IMG/VR virus record: IMGVR_UViG_3300034013_000764
Span: 1-41,663 of that record
Origin: a virus
DNA: 41,663 nt
Strand: one strand, 5' to 3'
In this document: positions 13,160-19,397 of the stretch, in pieces
Layout: each line of letters begins with the position of its first letter
How positions within the stretch are numbered: position 1 is the first letter of the stretch
Made by a program: the position numbers and the translations under genes
Notes under the pieces: generated by a model
What the model was told of the DNA's origin: nothing
Seen by the model: only the letters and a program-made list of their open reading frames with translations
Database searches by the model: none

Positions 13160-13182
13160 AAGCTTGGAAAGGGTTAGCATGA
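13111..13182 (+). repeat. Direct repeat B, orphan lysozyme 3' end
   Basis: In the lysozyme frame this copy encodes QFKDKYSTHYYGQRALKAWK then GLA and a stop, differing from the real lysozyme end only by R-to-K and I-to-L. Most of the eight base differences are silent or conservative, so it diverged while still coding. It now supplies the ribosome-binding site and ATG of the gene at 13179. Confidence 0.85.
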
Positions 13183-13367
13183 GCGATTTAAACATAGAGC
13201 ATCTAGCTTTTATAGCTACTCTAGAAACTGGCAAAACTTATCAAGTACTCGTCAATGAAGAACACAGCGAAATAATTCTTAAATTAATTTGCCAGCTGGA
13301 AAATGGAATCAAGTTACTAGATCCCCCACTAGAGGGCATCCAAGTAACCAAAGGGGAGGCCAAATGA
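13179..13367 (+). CDS. Small hypothetical protein
   Basis: A 62-residue protein starting at ATG 13179, whose upstream region (GGAAAGGG) comes from the duplicated lysozyme end. In-frame codons from 13107 are a readthrough of that repeat and are rejected. The sequence (FIATLETGKTYQVLVNEEHS) appears beta-rich. The stop overlaps the next start. Confidence 0.65.
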   Translation: MSDLNIEHLAFIATLETGKTYQVLVNEEHSEIILKLICQLENGIKLLDPPLEGIQVTKGEAK

Positions 13368-13666
13368 GCGAAGAAATTATTCACAACTGGGTGATGGACA
13401 AGAAAGCCAAAAATCTTGACTGCATAGAAGAGATTGAGTATATCGAGAAACTATTAAAGGAGCTTAAAGAAGCTGGCTGTACTCACGTTTGCCATGATGA
13501 TGATTATTTAAGAGGCTATACAATACGCCCAAAAACCAAAGAAGAAATATTAGAAGAGTTAAAAAAAGACGTTCCATTTTATGAAGAACAAATAATTGGA
13601 ACAACAAAAGCGCTAGAAATTACAAAAAACAGAATACAAGAATTGGAGAAAAAAACAAATGAGTAA
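13364..13666 (+). CDS. Hypothetical coiled-coil protein
   Basis: A 100-residue protein starting at ATG 13364 with a strong AAGGGGAGG site. It has long charged helices (IEEIEYIEKLLKELKEAG; EILEELKKDV; ITKNRIQELEKK) with CTHVCHDDD between them, which might bind a metal. It shares the start MSEE and its leader style with the gene at 13871. Function unknown. Confidence 0.7.
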   Translation: MSEEIIHNWVMDKKAKNLDCIEEIEYIEKLLKELKEAGCTHVCHDDDYLRGYTIRPKTKEEILEELKKDVPFYEEQIIGTTKALEITKNRIQELEKKTNE

Positions 13667-13871
13667 AAAATTAGAAACAGAAATACAAGAAGCGCAAACC
13701 CGCATCAAAAAGCTTGAAGAGGCGCTTAGGTTTTATACGGATGCAGATAATTTTGACAACGTGCAGGAAGATCCAACTGATGAGCCATTGTGCCTAGTGG
13801 AAGATATTCATGGGAATTTAGAAGATTTTGGCACAACCGCCCGCAACGCACTAGCAAAGGAGGTGGATTGA
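13659..13871 (+). CDS. Small protein with RIKKLEEAL module, paralog A
   Basis: A 70-residue protein. It contains ARGs-like helix text TRIKKLEEAL and ends ARNALAKE, both also present in the next gene in the same order. A shared 27-base stretch (near 13701 and 14075) and a shared 3' end carrying the next gene's ribosome-binding site show that the two genes are related by module duplication. The middle is acidic. Function unknown. Confidence 0.7.
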   Translation: MSKKLETEIQEAQTRIKKLEEALRFYTDADNFDNVQEDPTDEPLCLVEDIHGNLEDFGTTARNALAKEVD

Positions 13872-14170
13872 TGAGCGAAGAAGCACCAAAAACAATATTT
13901 TTATCAGATGATATACCTAGACAACTTTTTTTTGAGGAGGATAAAGAATTTGGGGAAGCTGGCTTTGTTGAATACATCCGCAAAGATGAGTATGATGAGT
14001 TGCAAACCAAATACGATAATTTAGACGTTGATTGTCACCGTTTTCATGTTGCTAATTTCGATCTGCAAGCCCGCATCAAAAAGCTTGAAGAGGCGCTTCT
14101 TGCCCGATCATATTCGGTTTTATCTGCTTTTGAGATTGCCCGCAACGCACCAGCAAAGGAGAGTACATGA
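13871..14170 (+). CDS. Small protein with RIKKLEEAL module, paralog B
   Basis: A 99-residue protein starting at ATG 13871 with AGGAGGTG upstream. The first 70 residues (MSEEAPKTIFLSDDIPRQLF...YIRKDEYDELQ) are distinct from paralog A. The end ARIKKLEEALLARS...IARNAPAKE matches it. A helical, perhaps DNA- or protein-binding tail module appears to be reused across this cluster. Confidence 0.7.
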   Translation: MSEEAPKTIFLSDDIPRQLFFEEDKEFGEAGFVEYIRKDEYDELQTKYDNLDVDCHRFHVANFDLQARIKKLEEALLARSYSVLSAFEIARNAPAKEST

Positions 14171-14325
14171 AACAATACAATATTGAAGATTTAAGAGAAA
14201 TAGATCCGCTTCTTCAAGGGGAAGACGGACGGATTGCGGTTCCCGAACAACTGACTAGTAGTATAACTGGCAAAACTGAAAGTGTAAGGATGAGATATTT
14301 TGTAGAAAAGGAGGCCGAGGGATGA
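14167..14325 (+). CDS. Small hypothetical protein
   Basis: A 52-residue protein coupled at both ends by ATGA overlaps. It is acidic with a short basic patch (VRMRYFVEKEAEG). The last codons also hold the AAGGAGG ribosome-binding site of the next gene. Function unknown. Confidence 0.6.
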   Translation: MKQYNIEDLREIDPLLQGEDGRIAVPEQLTSSITGKTESVRMRYFVEKEAEG

Positions 14326-14789
14326 ACTTAGAACAAATGGCAAAACAAGTAAGCTTGGTTAACAGGCTGATTGAGCTGTTGAGGATGCAGGAGGAGCCTA
14401 GCCCAAGACATTTAGGGAATTTTGGGTGGAGCGACACTGACCTAGATGCAGGCACTTATTACAGACATATTGTTATCACAAAAAGCTGTATTTCATTTGA
14501 AAGCTTTGATCCAAGCAGTCATCAAGAATACACTTTTCAAGAAGCATGGAACCACCAGCTCACCCAAAAAGCATGGTCAGATGAGCTTGTGAGGGTTGCG
14601 AGGGAGTACCTTAAAACTTTTACTAATTCTGAAAACTATCGCATTGAAGAGCATTTTGTCGTTAATGTTTACGGCTCAAAAACAATTCCAGATTTAGTTT
14701 ATGAAATATGCAAAGGCGTTAGCATGGACACACTGTCGTCAAAACTAGAAGCCATCCTGAATAAATACGGAAGGAGTTTGATTGAATGA
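14322..14789 (+). CDS. Hypothetical protein
   Basis: A 155-residue protein with a strong AGGAGG site. A helical N-terminus (QVSLVNRLIELLRMQEEPSP) is followed by a beta/helix body and a helical C-terminus (SMDTLSSKLEAILNKYG). No family recognised. It overlaps both neighbours as coupled genes. Confidence 0.75.
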   Translation: MNLEQMAKQVSLVNRLIELLRMQEEPSPRHLGNFGWSDTDLDAGTYYRHIVITKSCISFESFDPSSHQEYTFQEAWNHQLTQKAWSDELVRVAREYLKTFTNSENYRIEEHFVVNVYGSKTIPDLVYEICKGVSMDTLSSKLEAILNKYGRSLIE

Positions 14790-15118
14790 AAACAGGCGAT
14801 CAAATTTGGATTTTAGGTAGAAACAATAAAATCACCACTTCAACCATTAGCAACTATATAAACTCCAGGCGGCAAGAAAAGTTTTGCCTTGAGGCTATGC
14901 AAGTGATAGGAAGTTATGGGCAAGACGGAACCGTATTTCTTTCAGAAGAGACTCTCAATGAACACATACAAAAAGAAAAGCTTGAAAGAGAAATTAGAGA
15001 ATATTTCTATAATTCTTATAAATTTAGAGCTGAAGACTACTCACTAGAAGCGCTTGTGCAAATAAAAACACTTTTAGAATTAAAGGAATCCCCTTTTCGA
15101 AATAAAAACCCCCTCTAG
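14786..15118 (+). CDS. Hypothetical protein, last gene of rightward operon
   Basis: A 110-residue protein with a predicted beta N-terminus (GDQIWILGRNNKITTSTISN) and helical, Glu/Lys-rich C-terminus. Its stop codon lies in the left arm of the leftward terminator hairpin. No family recognised. Confidence 0.7.
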   Translation: MKTGDQIWILGRNNKITTSTISNYINSRRQEKFCLEAMQVIGSYGQDGTVFLSEETLNEHIQKEKLEREIREYFYNSYKFRAEDYSLEALVQIKTLLELKESPFRNKNPL

Positions 15119-15139
15119 AAATACAAAAAACTAGAGGGG
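15104..15139 (-). terminator. Intrinsic terminator of the leftward late block
   Basis: CCCCTCTAG (15110-15118) and CTAGAGGGG (15131-15139) form a perfect nine-base-pair stem with a 12-base loop. On the minus strand the stem is followed by G and TTTTT (15108-15104), the signature of a rho-independent terminator for transcripts ending after the gene at 15236. On the plus strand no T-run follows, so rightward termination would be less efficient. Confidence 0.8.
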
Positions 15140-15151
15140 AAAGTCATGTCA

Positions 15152-15212
15152 AAGGGCAGGAGTTGAACCTAAGGTCTAGCTCATCTCTTAAATGAATTAG
15201 ACCTAGTTGAAC
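15152..15212 (-). other. tRNA 3'-half-like fragment / hairpin
   Basis: On the minus strand an arm TTCAT-TTAAGAG-ATGAG (seven-base loop with U33 and an AAG anticodon position) is followed by TTAGG-TTCAACT-CCTGC, which looks like a T-arm with the invariant TTCAA. The D-arm and a pairing acceptor 5' strand are missing, so it is not a working tRNA. On either strand the region also forms the hairpin AGGTCTA (15172-15178)/TAGACCT (15198-15204). It could be a remnant of an attachment site in a host tRNA gene. Confidence 0.3.
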
Positions 15213-15235
15213 AAAAGTAAAAAACTATATTTATA

Positions 15236-15646
15236 TTACCCCATACTCAGCCATTCTTTAGCTTTTTCGAGAGTATTAAAAGCACAAATCAGCGCTTCTT
15301 TTTTATCTTTAAACCCAGCGTTGGAATAGGTAATATAAAAATCAAGAGCATCATTCATTTGTTTGAATTCAGGCTGCGGCTTAACAAATGCAATTCGCAT
15401 TAGCCCTTTAGTTGGATTAATTTTTTTATTCACATTTTCATAAAGCCAGATCACATTATTACAATCAGTACCCCAGCAACCACTCAAATCATTTAGCCAG
15501 TGTAATAATTCAGGCGTACCGTCATAGTATGCTAGCCCCGCCTTGAATCCGCCTTTCCAGTTCTCTTCGCTGGGCAATTGAAAATACTGATGATAAATGT
15601 AATTATCGATGCGGCTTAGCTTAATTGTTTCGCTATCGTAAATCAT
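15236..15646 (-). CDS. Hypothetical protein, last gene of leftward late block
   Basis: A 136-residue protein rich in Trp, Tyr and Asn (ENWKGGFKAGLAYYDGTPEL; CWGTDCNNVIWLYENV). No domain recognised. ATG 15646 overlaps the previous stop as ATGA. The intrinsic terminator lies about 100 bases after its end. It is next to lysis-type genes, but nothing in the sequence shows a lysis role. Confidence 0.75.
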   Translation of the reverse strand: MIYDSETIKLSRIDNYIYHQYFQLPSEENWKGGFKAGLAYYDGTPELLHWLNDLSGCWGTDCNNVIWLYENVNKKINPTKGLMRIAFVKPQPEFKQMNDALDFYITYSNAGFKDKKEALICAFNTLEKAKEWLSMG

Positions 15647-16050
15647 TGTTTTTGTACATGCCCAGACGCAATAAGTGCTGCATCGATCCTGCCGTCAATA
15701 TTTCGCAAACTCGCTTCTATTTGTGAGACTACTTTGAAAGTTTCATCGATACGGCCATTTCTTTCTAGCATTTGCTCTAGTAAGTCCGTTCTGTGATTGT
15801 CTTTCTCGATTTGCCTATTGATGCAATCCCTCAAATTATCCAAGCAATCAGGAATTCTTTTAACTGCATCAATCAAAATACTTTGAAGCACTTCCTGATC
15901 GCTTTTGCGTATGCTTAATTCACTATCTAACTGTTTTTTATTCTTTTCAATAAAACTATCTAATAACGGCTTCAATGCCTCTTTGCCGACTAGCCAAGCA
16001 ACTAAGCCAAGCACTCCATAACTTTCAATATTTGGAGGTAATGCTTCCAT
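15643..16050 (-). CDS. Probable membrane-associated lysis-module protein
   Basis: A 135-residue protein. One N-terminal hydrophobic stretch (about 11-22, YGVLGLVAWLVG) is followed by a long charged helical body with possible coiled coil (DNLRDCINRQIEKDNHRTDL). Similar small phage proteins with one weak N-terminal span sit next to spanins and holins, but the hydrophobic stretch is short, so holin is only a possibility. Confidence 0.5.
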   Translation of the reverse strand: MEALPPNIESYGVLGLVAWLVGKEALKPLLDSFIEKNKKQLDSELSIRKSDQEVLQSILIDAVKRIPDCLDNLRDCINRQIEKDNHRTDLLEQMLERNGRIDETFKVVSQIEASLRNIDGRIDAALIASGHVQKQ

Positions 16051-16053
16051 TAC

Positions 16054-16347
16054 TTATTTCTTCTTGCACTCCTTCAATTGGCGACCTAGCTCCTTGTTTT
16101 CATCAAGTAATATAAACAGTTGCTTGTTTAGACTGGTAGTTTGCAAGCTCATTGAATCAACAACATGCTTACACAATTCGTTGTTTGACAAAATCAAATT
16201 GTTTCTGATTAGGTCTTTGCGGCCTAATAGGACGGGCTTAAAGTCTTCAGGCTTCAATTCTTCAGATAATGCGCATACAAAACACCCCAAAACAAACAAA
16301 AAGAAAGTTATGGCAAGGCCTAGCGTTAGCTTGAGTGAGTCTTTCAT
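16054..16347 (-). CDS. Spanin-like protein with N-terminal anchor
   Basis: A 97-residue protein. Residues of about 6-27 (KLTLGLAITFFLFVLGCFVC) form a signal anchor with a weak lipobox-like VLGC. The rest is periplasmic-type and helical, ending in a coiled coil (LLDENKELGRQLKECKKK). This is the layout of an Rz-like inner-membrane spanin, which would link to the outer membrane at lysis. Sequence identity to known spanins cannot be judged here. Confidence 0.5.
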   Translation of the reverse strand: MKDSLKLTLGLAITFFLFVLGCFVCALSEELKPEDFKPVLLGRKDLIRNNLILSNNELCKHVVDSMSLQTTSLNKQLFILLDENKELGRQLKECKKK

Positions 16348-16358
16348 TTAATCTCCTT

Positions 16359-16643
16359 TTAAACTACTTGCCAATCATCAGCAAGTACATCTGTTTGAGA
16401 TGCAAGCCATGGAACAACATTACCTTGAGCTGTTTTCATTGCAATGTATGCACCATAAGGAACAGTTTCACCAAAATGCTCTTTTGCTATTTCGGTTTGT
16501 GCTGGGTATGATGCAGCGGGAACGTAATATATAAACATTCCTTTGCCATTCCAGCCAGAGCGGGCAACTTTTGAGCCTGCTTTTAATTCTTCTAAAGCAG
16601 TTCCAAAGCCAAATTCTACAATGTTGATTTCATCTGGATTCAT
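16359..16643 (-). CDS. tad2: Tad2-like anti-Thoeris protein (DUF2829 family)
   Basis: A 94-residue protein. FGTALEELKAGSKVARSGWN followed by GKGMFIYYVP (about 13-42), and YIAMKTAQGNVVPWLASQTD followed by VLADDW (about 66-91), are the two signature blocks of the DUF2829/Tad2 family. Characterised Tad2 proteins form tetramers that sequester the cyclic ADP-ribose-type signal made by Thoeris ThsB, keeping ThsA from killing the cell. Only residues 1-12 are an unusual extension. Family is confident; defence activity is inferred. Confidence 0.85.
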   Translation of the reverse strand: MNPDEINIVEFGFGTALEELKAGSKVARSGWNGKGMFIYYVPAASYPAQTEIAKEHFGETVPYGAYIAMKTAQGNVVPWLASQTDVLADDWQVV

Positions 16644-16675
16644 TTAATTAGCCTCAATTCTTCTGTATTTAATTA

Positions 16676-16993
16676 CTATACGCCATCAACTGGCTTTTTT
16701 TTAATCTCATAATTGTCTAGTATGTATGCGGCTATTTCGCGAGAGCACATATTGTCTATGTCTAATTCGTTAAGCTCCTTAGCCAATTCCTCCACTGGGT
16801 CAGGCGCTAAGAACTTTTGTTTTAGCCTTTCTAACACGCCTCTTTGACTTACCATGACACTCATTTCACCAATATAGCTAATCACTTCGTCAAGCGTCTT
16901 TTCCCGCTCGTCTTTGCGTATGTCTATTAGTCCGTTGCCCCCTGCTTCCTTGAACCAAGCCGCTCTTGGTGTTTCTGGTATCGCTATATTCAT
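16676..16993 (-). CDS. Hypothetical protein
   Basis: A 105-residue, acidic, mostly helical protein (EKTLDEVISYIGEMSVMVSQ; EELAKELNELDIDNMCSREI). No family recognised. It overlaps the previous gene as ATGA and is separated from the Tad2-like gene by 32 bases that contain no clear terminator. Confidence 0.7.
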   Translation of the reverse strand: MNIAIPETPRAAWFKEAGGNGLIDIRKDEREKTLDEVISYIGEMSVMVSQRGVLERLKQKFLAPDPVEELAKELNELDIDNMCSREIAAYILDNYEIKKKPVDGV

Positions 16994-17232
16994 ATTATTT
17001 TTGCCCTTCTTGGATCTAGTCCGAGCTCTTCAGTAGTTAGCATAATTCCTGAATCGTAATCAGTAGTATAACCACCATTGTCATATCTTACAAAAGCGGT
17101 ATCAGGATAATTCTTCGCAATGTAAAACAAAAGTTCTAAATCAGACACTTCAACATCTTTAGTTTCTAATTCTTTTATTACTGCCTCTGCCCTCTCTTTG
17201 AGGTTTGGCGCTGTCATTATTATTTTGTTCAT
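16990..17232 (-). CDS. Small hypothetical protein
   Basis: An 80-residue protein with helix-rich N-terminus (LKERAEAVIKELETKDVEVS) and a Tyr/Gly/Asp-rich segment (FVRYDNGGYTTDYDSGI). ATG 17232 overlaps the nuclease stop as ATGA. Function unknown. Confidence 0.7.
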   Translation of the reverse strand: MNKIIMTAPNLKERAEAVIKELETKDVEVSDLELLFYIAKNYPDTAFVRYDNGGYTTDYDSGIMLTTEELGLDPRRAKII

Positions 17233-17522
17233 TTAATCAGCTCCTTAATTTGTTCGAAATATAGTTTTCCTGTGGCAAAACAAAACACCTTCCAACCAAG
17301 CATCTGGGCATGATTCCATTTTTCATAATCGTTATGGATATTTGTGTAGCTGCGAAAATGATCACTGCCATTTATTTCAATTAGTATCTTTTGGTCAACA
17401 AATGCAAAGTCAGCTCTCCACTTTCTAGATGGTTCGTATCTATATTGTATTTCATAACCTGTTATATTTTCCAGTTTGCACCAGTCAACAAACTTTTGCT
17501 CAGGTGGGGTTAATTTGCTCAT
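17229..17522 (-). CDS. PD-(D/E)XK-like nuclease (DUF559/VSR-like)
   Basis: A 97-residue single-domain protein. WRADFAFVDQKILIEING places Asp38 and Glu49-Ile-Asn51 at the expected acid positions of a PD-(D/E)XK fold, with the usual Lys replaced by Asn. DYEKWNHAQMLGWKVFCF matches the conserved later helix-strand (EKxNxAxxLGWxVxxF) of small phage nucleases. It could trim or nick DNA during replication or packaging. It overlaps the upstream gene by 23 bases. Confidence 0.75.
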   Translation of the reverse strand: MSKLTPPEQKFVDWCKLENITGYEIQYRYEPSRKWRADFAFVDQKILIEINGSDHFRSYTNIHNDYEKWNHAQMLGWKVFCFATGKLYFEQIKELIK

Positions 17523-17817
17523 ACCTAGCCCCCTCTATATATGATTTGTAATTGATTGTTTTCCAGTCCTTGTATTCCTTACCTTCATTGTGTTCACAAG
17601 CGGCTTCAACCCATTTTTTAATTAACCCTTTTGGAGCCTTTAATTCAAGGTCAGTGACAATATCATGACAATGAAAAACCCAGTAAGATTCAAAGCTTGC
17701 ATGTTCTCCGACTTCATTCGCTATCCAGCCATCAAAAGTAAAGTCTTGTTTTTCGCAGAATGCTTTCACTAGCTCGTTACAAGCCCCGTAATAATTACCT
17801 AATGCTTTTTTGCTCAT
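17500..17817 (-). CDS. Hypothetical protein
   Basis: A 105-residue protein (ACNELVKAFCEKQDFTFDGW; FESYWVFHCHDIVTDLEL) with a mixed alpha/beta look. Its Trp- and Asp-rich core is typical of small phage accessory proteins, but I recognise no family. ATG 17817 overlaps the upstream stop as ATGA. Confidence 0.7.
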   Translation of the reverse strand: MSKKALGNYYGACNELVKAFCEKQDFTFDGWIANEVGEHASFESYWVFHCHDIVTDLELKAPKGLIKKWVEAACEHNEGKEYKDWKTINYKSYIEGARYEQINPT

Positions 17818-18167
17818 ACTCCAAACACCCTTTTAAACTCTTCTCTGGTCACTGTGTAGGTCTTTCTTCCCACTTGTATTATTTGGGGAATTACACCCGC
17901 TTGTTTCATCCTGAGCTGAATTGTTTTAGCTGTTCTTTTTACAATCGTTAGCATTTCGTTCATGGATATGCGATCTGGGTATTTGTTCGCTAGCTCTGTC
18001 ATGTTGCAATGTTTTGCTGAAGAATACATTCTCCCTTTCTGAACGGTTGTTGAATACTTCCTCTCTCGTATCTTTCTGGCTAATATCTTTCTGTCTTTTT
18101 CTAGTATCTCCTCTTCGCTTAGGTGAGGACAAGCCGCTTTAACAACTTCTAGTAAAATCGCTGTCAT
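17814..18167 (-). CDS. Helix-turn-helix-like DNA-binding protein
   Basis: A 117-residue basic protein. The C-terminal half SMNEMLTIVKRTAKTIQLRM followed by KQAGVIPQIIQVGRKTYTVT looks like an excisionase/MerR-style helix-turn-helix with a wing (xxAGxIPxIxxGRKTYxVxxEEF). The N-terminal half is helical and Lys/Arg-rich. It may control late genes or support packaging, which is inference. It overlaps the upstream gene by 29 bases. Confidence 0.6.
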   Translation of the reverse strand: MTAILLEVVKAACPHLSEEEILEKDRKILARKIRERKYSTTVQKGRMYSSAKHCNMTELANKYPDRISMNEMLTIVKRTAKTIQLRMKQAGVIPQIIQVGRKTYTVTREEFKRVFGV

Positions 18168-18351
18168 TTCTAGTATTTATTCCTGTTTGCTTGGTTATCC
18201 AACTAGTATACTTGCCTACTTGTTCACCTTGTGGTTTTTGCTTTTTTAATTCTTTTTTTTCTTGGATTTTCAGGAATGCGTCAACGGCTTTCTTGATCCC
18301 GTGATCAGGTCTAGCGGCTGATAATAAGTTGAGTGTTTCCCAGTTAATCAC
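18139..18351 (-). CDS. Small hypothetical protein
   Basis: A 70-residue basic protein starting at GTG 18351, which overlaps the preceding stop as GTGA, supporting the rare start. The middle is Lys-rich (KIQEKKELKKQKPQGEQ). Function unknown. Confidence 0.6.
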   Translation of the reverse strand: MINWETLNLLSAARPDHGIKKAVDAFLKIQEKKELKKQKPQGEQVGKYTSWITKQTGINTRNDSDFTRSC

Positions 18352-18575
18352 TTTTTTTGCTTCCCTTTCAAAAAGAATAACTTGCTAACTTCAGATTCTG
18401 GTATATGGTAGGTATGCAAAGACCGTCCACCATGCGGAATCCTTACTATTCCGTCTAAATAATTTGGATGGTTGACCAACAGTTTCCTTATTCTGATTGC
18501 TGATACGCCATACTGAGCTTCAACCTGACGGGGGGTTAAGCAGCCTGGTATATGTCTAGTTCTTAAGGCTTTCAT
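18348..18575 (-). CDS. Small helix-turn-helix-like protein
   Basis: A 75-residue protein. LTPRQVEAQYGVSAIRIRKL is a good helix-turn-helix match, and the region ending TYHIPESEVSKLF resembles the wing and last helix of excisionase-like proteins. ATG 18575 is chosen: GGTGGAG lies just upstream and the ATG overlaps the previous stop; GTG 18584 is the alternative. Confidence 0.65.
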   Translation of the reverse strand: MKALRTRHIPGCLTPRQVEAQYGVSAIRIRKLLVNHPNYLDGIVRIPHGGRSLHTYHIPESEVSKLFFLKGKQKK

Positions 18576-19033
18576 TGTCTCCACCTAGTCCTAAACGTAA
18601 TAAGCCCTTCTGGTGTATCGTCTAGGTGCTTACACAATACCCGCCAAAGAGCATTATCTATCACCACTACACAACCAGCAGATCCCTTAATTCCGTTTTC
18701 GTCATGCAGCCCTATTTCTTCACGCTTTTTAGACTTGTCTTGATTCCAGATAGTTCTATGGTCATGGGCGTAGGTACTAAGCGGGTAAAAGCGGCCTATT
18801 TCTTTTTCGGTAGCGTCTAAGTCGTTTGGCTGCTGTATATATCCTTTTTTGTTCCAAAGCCAAAAATCACCAATTGGAATCCCTGATATTCCTCTAAGCC
18901 ATTCACTGTTTTCTAGCTGATTAGCTGCACCAGTACGGATTTTAATATCCCCAATGTTTATCCCATTATGGGTATAAGAAAGCGTACCAGTGCCGCCCTT
19001 TCTGTCTCGAATTACTCTTATTTCTGAAACCAT
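18572..19033 (-). CDS. L,D-transpeptidase/DUF5675-like peptidoglycan enzyme
   Basis: A 153-residue protein. IGLHDENGIKGSAGCVVVID places His110, Ser118 and Cys121 in the HxxxxxxxSxGC arrangement of YkuD L,D-transpeptidase-like enzymes, where the Cys is the nucleophile. The preceding GIPIGDFWLWNKKG and the overall size resemble phage DUF5675-type proteins. It may cut or modify peptide cross-links during entry or lysis. It directly follows the tail/receptor genes, so a virion-associated role is possible. Confidence 0.6.
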   Translation of the reverse strand: MVSEIRVIRDRKGGTGTLSYTHNGINIGDIKIRTGAANQLENSEWLRGISGIPIGDFWLWNKKGYIQQPNDLDATEKEIGRFYPLSTYAHDHRTIWNQDKSKKREEIGLHDENGIKGSAGCVVVIDNALWRVLCKHLDDTPEGLITFRTRWRQ

Positions 19034-19389
19034 CCCCCCGCCTCCATTTCTGCTTCTGTTTTTATATTACTCGCTAAGCTTGCAGGTATATGTTCAATCG
19101 GCTTAATGCTCTGACTATTTGCGATCAAGTTTTCTAACTCAGTTGCTTCACTGGCTGTAATTGTAGCTTTAATTGTGTCTACCAATAAAATAGGATTTGC
19201 TTCTGGTGAGATTGGCAGTAAATCGTTTTCTGGGAATACTAATGCCACTTCGTTATTTTCGGGATGTTCAATCCAACCGCAATAATATTGAGTTGTTTCA
19301 TTAAAAGCGGGAACGCTCATCCCATAGATAAAACGGCTAATTGCTTGAGCGTATGCGGTTGATGGTGTTTTTAAAATTAAATATTTCAT
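19018..19389 (-). CDS. Hypothetical protein following the tail spike genes
   Basis: A 123-residue protein (MKYLILKTPSTAYAQAISRF; WIEHPENNEVALVFPENDLL). Placed straight after the receptor-binding genes, it may be a tail-associated or fibre-assembly protein, but no diagnostic motif is seen. It overlaps the transpeptidase-like gene by 16 bases. Confidence 0.65.
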   Translation of the reverse strand: MKYLILKTPSTAYAQAISRFIYGMSVPAFNETTQYYCGWIEHPENNEVALVFPENDLLPISPEANPILLVDTIKATITASEATELENLIANSQSIKPIEHIPASLASNIKTEAEMEAGGWFQK

Positions 19390-19397
19390 GATTTTCC

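Noticed and set aside
15152-15240. A complete tRNA gene on the minus strand
   Set aside because: The T-arm and an anticodon-like arm can be drawn, but the D-arm and acceptor stem do not pair; reported only as a possible fragment.
16660-16690. TATAGT motif upstream of the Tad2-like gene as a shared late promoter (also near 2705 and 37001)
   Set aside because: Only the 37001 copy has a convincing -35 box; the others lack one and TATAGT is common by chance in AT-rich DNA.
17926-18132. A 68-residue open frame inside the 17814-18167 gene
   Set aside because: It is fully contained in a longer, coupled gene on the same strand, and its Arg/Ser/Asn-rich sequence looks like an out-of-frame reading.
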